Source: UBA11986 sp031402435 (GTDB taxonomy: Bacteria > Bacteroidota > Ignavibacteria > UBA10030 > UBA6906). Taken from it: a stretch of DNA of 64,000 nucleotides. Where the stretch lies: positions 28,295 through 92,294 of the forward strand of contig JANNSJ010000011.1 in NCBI GenBank assembly GCA_031402435.1, in the 5' to 3' direction. Positions 61,454-64,000 of the stretch are shown one piece after another; the stretch's first letter is position 1, and each line of letters begins with the position of its first letter. The notes under the pieces are model-generated. The model searched no databases. It was not told the DNA's origin and saw nothing but the letters and a program-made list of their open reading frames with translations. Made by a program: the position numbers and the translations under genes.

Positions 61454-61538
61454 CCGCAGAGTACACGGAGGTCGCAGAGGGAGTAAATTACTTTTTGTCC
61501 CTCCTCATTTCTCAGCGTTCTCTGCGATCTCTGCGGTT
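61452..61538. repeat. CAGAG-type inverted repeat element, copy 2
   Basis: Left arm AACCGCAGAGTACACGGAGG (61452-61471) faces right arm TTCTCTGCGATCTCTGCGGTT-like sequence ending at 61538. Arms match copy 1 closely. It begins within the stop codon of the RumA-like gene and separates it from the restriction-modification locus. Confidence 0.7.
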
Positions 61539-61651
61539 AAGTCTTTAGCAGAGTCCCAGCCCTTGCTTTTCCCACTGCCGACGGGTACATTTCTCGTGCA
61601 GCCTCTCTGCGACTGCCCCGGGGTTCTTTCAACAATGCCAACGAATCGCTC

Positions 61652-63109
61652 ATGTTCGAACAAGCCTTCAAAAACATCGACGACGTCCTCTGGAAAGACG
61701 CCGGTTGCACCAGCGAACTCGACTACACTGAGCAAACCTCCTGGCTGCTCTTCCTGAAATACCTCGACGCCCTCGAACACGACAAGGCCACCGAGGCCGC
61801 CCTCGACGGCAAGCGCTACACCCACATCCTCGACAAGCCCTACCGCTGGGAATCGTGGGCTGCCCCGAAAGGGAAGGACGGCAAGATTGATCACAACACC
61901 GCCCTCACCGGCGACGACCTCATCGCCTTCGTCAACGGCAAGCTCTTCCCCTACCTGCACGGCTTCAAGGCCAAGGCCACCGGCCCGAACACCATCGAAT
62001 ACAAGATTGGCGAAATCTTCGGCGAGATTAAGAACCGCATCCAGAGCGGCTACAACCTGCGCGAGATCATCGACCACATTGACGAACTCCGCTTCCAGTC
62101 CCAGACCGAGAAGCACGAGCTCTCGCACCTCTACGAAGCCAAGATCAAAAACATGGGCAACGCCGGGCGCAACGGCGGCGAGTATTACACCCCGCGCCCG
62201 CTCATTCGCGCCATCGTCGCCGTCACCGCGCCCCGGCTCGGCGAGACCATCTGCGACCCCGCCGTCGGCTCGGCCGGTTTCCTCTGCGAATCCTTCGATT
62301 ACCTCCGCGCCCAAAACCCCAAGCGCACCGTCGCTCAGGACCGCACCCTGCAAGAGCGCACCTTCTACGGGAAGGAGAAGAAGTCCCTCGCCTACGTCAT
62401 CGCGATCATGAACATGATCCTGCACGGCATCGAAGCGCCCAACATCATCCACACCAACACGCTCGCCGAGAACCTCGCCGACGTGCAGGAAAAGGACCGC
62501 TTCCACATCATCGTCGCCAACCCGCCCTTCGGCGGCAAAGAGCGCAAGGAAGTGCAGCAAAACTTCCCCATCCGCACCGGCGAGACAGCGTTCCTCTTCC
62601 TCCAGCACTTCATCAAAGTCCTCAAGGCTGGAGGCCGCGCCGGCATCGTCATCAAGAACACCTTTCTGTCGAACACAGACAACGCCTCCGTCAGCCTGCG
62701 CCAGAAACTCCTCGAAGAATGCAACCTCCACACCGTGCTCGACTGCCCCGGCGGCACGTTCATCGGCGCGGGCGTGAAGACCGTCGTGCTCTTCTTCGAG
62801 AAAGGCGTGCCCACGCGCAAAGTCTGGTTCTACCAACTCGACCCCGGCCGCAACATGGGCAAGACCAACCCGCTCAACGACGCCGACCTCGCCGAGTTCA
62901 TCGCGTTGCAGAAGAGCAAAGCCGACTCGCCCAAAAGCTGGAGTGTGGACGTGGCGGCCATCGACCCGAAGACCTTCGACCTCTCCGTGAAGAACCCGAA
63001 CGGCGGCGAGGAAATCGCGCACCGCAGGCCGCAGGAAATCATGGACGAAATCGCCGCGCTGGACGCCGAGAGCGCGGAAGTGCTGGGCAACATCAAGGCG
63101 CTGCTATGA
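61652..63109 (+). CDS. hsdM: Type I restriction-modification DNA methyltransferase subunit
   Basis: A 485-residue HsdM. An N-terminal helical HsdM_N domain (1-150, DYTEQTSWLLFLKYLDALEH) is followed by the N6-adenine methylase domain: YYTPRPLIRAIV, SAM loop CDPAVGSAGFL, catalytic VANPPFGG, then VIKNTFLSNTDNASVSLRQ. It methylates adenine as part of an M2S or R2M2S complex; the hsdR gene is not in the window. Codons are strongly G/C-ending and G+C is clearly above the rest, suggesting recent acquisition. A 505-codon antisense frame is a composition artefact. Confidence 0.94.
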   Translation: MFEQAFKNIDDVLWKDAGCTSELDYTEQTSWLLFLKYLDALEHDKATEAALDGKRYTHILDKPYRWESWAAPKGKDGKIDHNTALTGDDLIAFVNGKLFPYLHGFKAKATGPNTIEYKIGEIFGEIKNRIQSGYNLREIIDHIDELRFQSQTEKHELSHLYEAKIKNMGNAGRNGGEYYTPRPLIRAIVAVTAPRLGETICDPAVGSAGFLCESFDYLRAQNPKRTVAQDRTLQERTFYGKEKKSLAYVIAIMNMILHGIEAPNIIHTNTLAENLADVQEKDRFHIIVANPPFGGKERKEVQQNFPIRTGETAFLFLQHFIKVLKAGGRAGIVIKNTFLSNTDNASVSLRQKLLEECNLHTVLDCPGGTFIGAGVKTVVLFFEKGVPTRKVWFYQLDPGRNMGKTNPLNDADLAEFIALQKSKADSPKSWSVDVAAIDPKTFDLSVKNPNGGEEIAHRRPQEIMDEIAALDAESAEVLGNIKALL

Positions 63110-64000
63110 AGAAGGGGTGGAAAATAAAACGCCTCGCCGATGTGCTTGAATTGCAGAACGGCTATGCCTTCGACTCGAAGGGTTTCAATCCTACGGACGG
63201 GATGCCGCTGATTCGCATTCGTAGTCTGAAAGCGGGCGTCGAAACGGAAACTCGGTTCAGCGGCGACTACGAAAAGAAGTATGTCGTGAAAGCTGGTGAC
63301 TTGCTCATCGGCATGGACGGCGAGTTTGGTTGCTACGAATGGAAAGGCGAACCGGCCTTGCTCAACCAGCGAGTGTGCAGGCTTCAGGGATTTACCGGTG
63401 AACTCATTCCCCGATTCTTGTTCTACGGGGTGAATGACTATTTGAAGGCTATTGAAGATGTGACCGGCTACACGACGGTGAAGCACATCTCGTCGAAGCA
63501 GATTCTTGAAATCGAGTTTCCCGTCCCCCCGCTGGCCGAACAGCAGCGGGTCGTCGGCCTGCTGGACGAAGCGTTTGAGGGCCTCGCCACCGCCAAAGCC
63601 AACGCCGAAAAGAACCTCCAAAACGCCCGCGCCCTCTTCGAAAGCCACCTCCAATCCGTCTTCACCCAGCCTGCCCTGAGCGGAGTCGAAGGGCGCGGCC
63701 CGGGGTGGAAACAAAAGACGTTGGAGGAAATCGCCACGACCTTTGGTCGAGGCAAGTCGAAGCATCGCCCGCGCAACGAGCCGAAGCTCTACGGAGGGAA
63801 ATATCCGTTCATCCAAACGGGCGACATCCGAAACGCCGACCATTTCATCACGGAGTATTCCCAGACTTACAGCGAACTCGGACTCGCCCAAAGCAAGCTT
63901 TGGCCGAAGGGGACAATCTGCATAACCATCGCGGCGAACATCGCAGAAACCGCCATCTTGGGCTTCGATGCTTGCTTCCCGGACAGCGTCATTGGCGTCG
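63106..64000 (+). CDS. hsdS: Type I restriction-modification specificity subunit, 3' end outside window
   Basis: An HsdS with start overlapping hsdM by ATGA. The first target-recognition domain (1-150) begins MKKGWKIKRLADVLELQNGY. A conserved coiled-coil spacer (VPPLAEQQRVVGLLDEAFEG, then EKNLQNARALFESHL) follows, and a second recognition domain starts near residue 200 (GWKQKTLEEIATTFGRGKSK). It is cut by the window edge at residue 298. Between spacer and second domain lies QPALSGVEGRGPGW, encoded by a short interspersed repeat. HsdS sets the DNA sequence recognised by the complex. Confidence 0.92.
   Translation, partial: MKKGWKIKRLADVLELQNGYAFDSKGFNPTDGMPLIRIRSLKAGVETETRFSGDYEKKYVVKAGDLLIGMDGEFGCYEWKGEPALLNQRVCRLQGFTGELIPRFLFYGVNDYLKAIEDVTGYTTVKHISSKQILEIEFPVPPLAEQQRVVGLLDEAFEGLATAKANAEKNLQNARALFESHLQSVFTQPALSGVEGRGPGWKQKTLEEIATTFGRGKSKHRPRNEPKLYGGKYPFIQTGDIRNADHFITEYSQTYSELGLAQSKLWPKGTICITIAANIAETAILGFDACFPDSVIGV
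63673..63694. repeat. Interspersed repeat inside hsdS
   Basis: GCCCTGAGCGGAGTCGAAGG plus GC has GCCCT/AGGGC-type ends and the same GAGCG-AGTCGAA core as the elements at 35523-35545 and 52475-52519. It is translated as ALSGVEG between the HsdS spacer helix and the second recognition domain. Confidence 0.65.

Noticed and set aside
61505..63022. 505-codon minus-strand frame
   Set aside because: Antisense to hsdM. Its length comes from the very high G+C at third positions; the sequence is low-complexity Val/Glu/Gly-rich without any domain.

Overview
The window looks like chromosomal DNA of a free-living bacterium of the Bacteroidota/Ignavibacteriota (FCB) group. The evidence is type IX secretion sorting domains of the NPFNP...GxYFYRL type at 17849-19042 and, as a remnant, at 47778-48113. 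It also carries a LytTR/LytS system, a giant propeller-type histidine kinase, many lipoproteins and signal peptides, and a mixture of genes with and without Shine-Dalgarno sites. Base composition is moderate except at the right end, where a type I restriction-modification locus is clearly richer in G+C. No rRNA, tRNA, CRISPR or phage genes were seen.

Layout. 1-1146: 3'-truncated secreted lamin-tail-domain protein. 1785-5141: serine biosynthesis module (class V aminotransferase, phosphoglycerate dehydrogenase, DUF1015 protein) behind a sigma54-like promoter. 5178-22284: cell-envelope and signalling genes on the minus strand: TonB-like protein, a four-repeat secreted protein, a twice-frameshifted gene, a caspase-like lipoprotein, a NarL response regulator with a propeller histidine kinase, an ECF sigma factor, an acylating semialdehyde dehydrogenase, and a T9SS protein overlapping a tail-fibre-like S74 protein. 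22285-29532: complete-looking arginine operon argC-J-B-F-R-G-H read from a promoter buried in two ARG boxes. 29820-33979: small membrane and STAS-like proteins and a LiaF-like/LytS/LytTR operon.

34216-57277 is the most coherent block: purine catabolism. It encodes XdhC, the molybdenum and FeS/FAD subunits of xanthine dehydrogenase, 5-hydroxyisourate hydrolase, OHCU decarboxylase, allantoinase and allantoicase. It also has an HpcH/HpaI-fold protein (DUF6986-like) that may handle the C2 product. No recognisable urate oxidase is present. The molybdenum subunit is translationally coupled to a diheme cytochrome c, and further upstream lie a second diheme cytochrome fused to a DUF3471 domain, a serine hydrolase and a beta-carbonic anhydrase. 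Methylglyoxal synthase and an SGNH lipoprotein sit between the ureide genes and the hydroxyisourate hydrolase.

57429-61453 holds a dipeptide-epimerase-like enolase-superfamily enzyme, an aminotransferase and a RumA-like RNA methyltransferase flanked by two copies of one repeat. 61652-64000 is hsdM and a 3'-truncated hsdS.

The region is rich in short interspersed repeats. Several touch coding sequence: they supply stop codons, provide a ribosome binding site, or are read through in frame inside allantoinase and HsdS.
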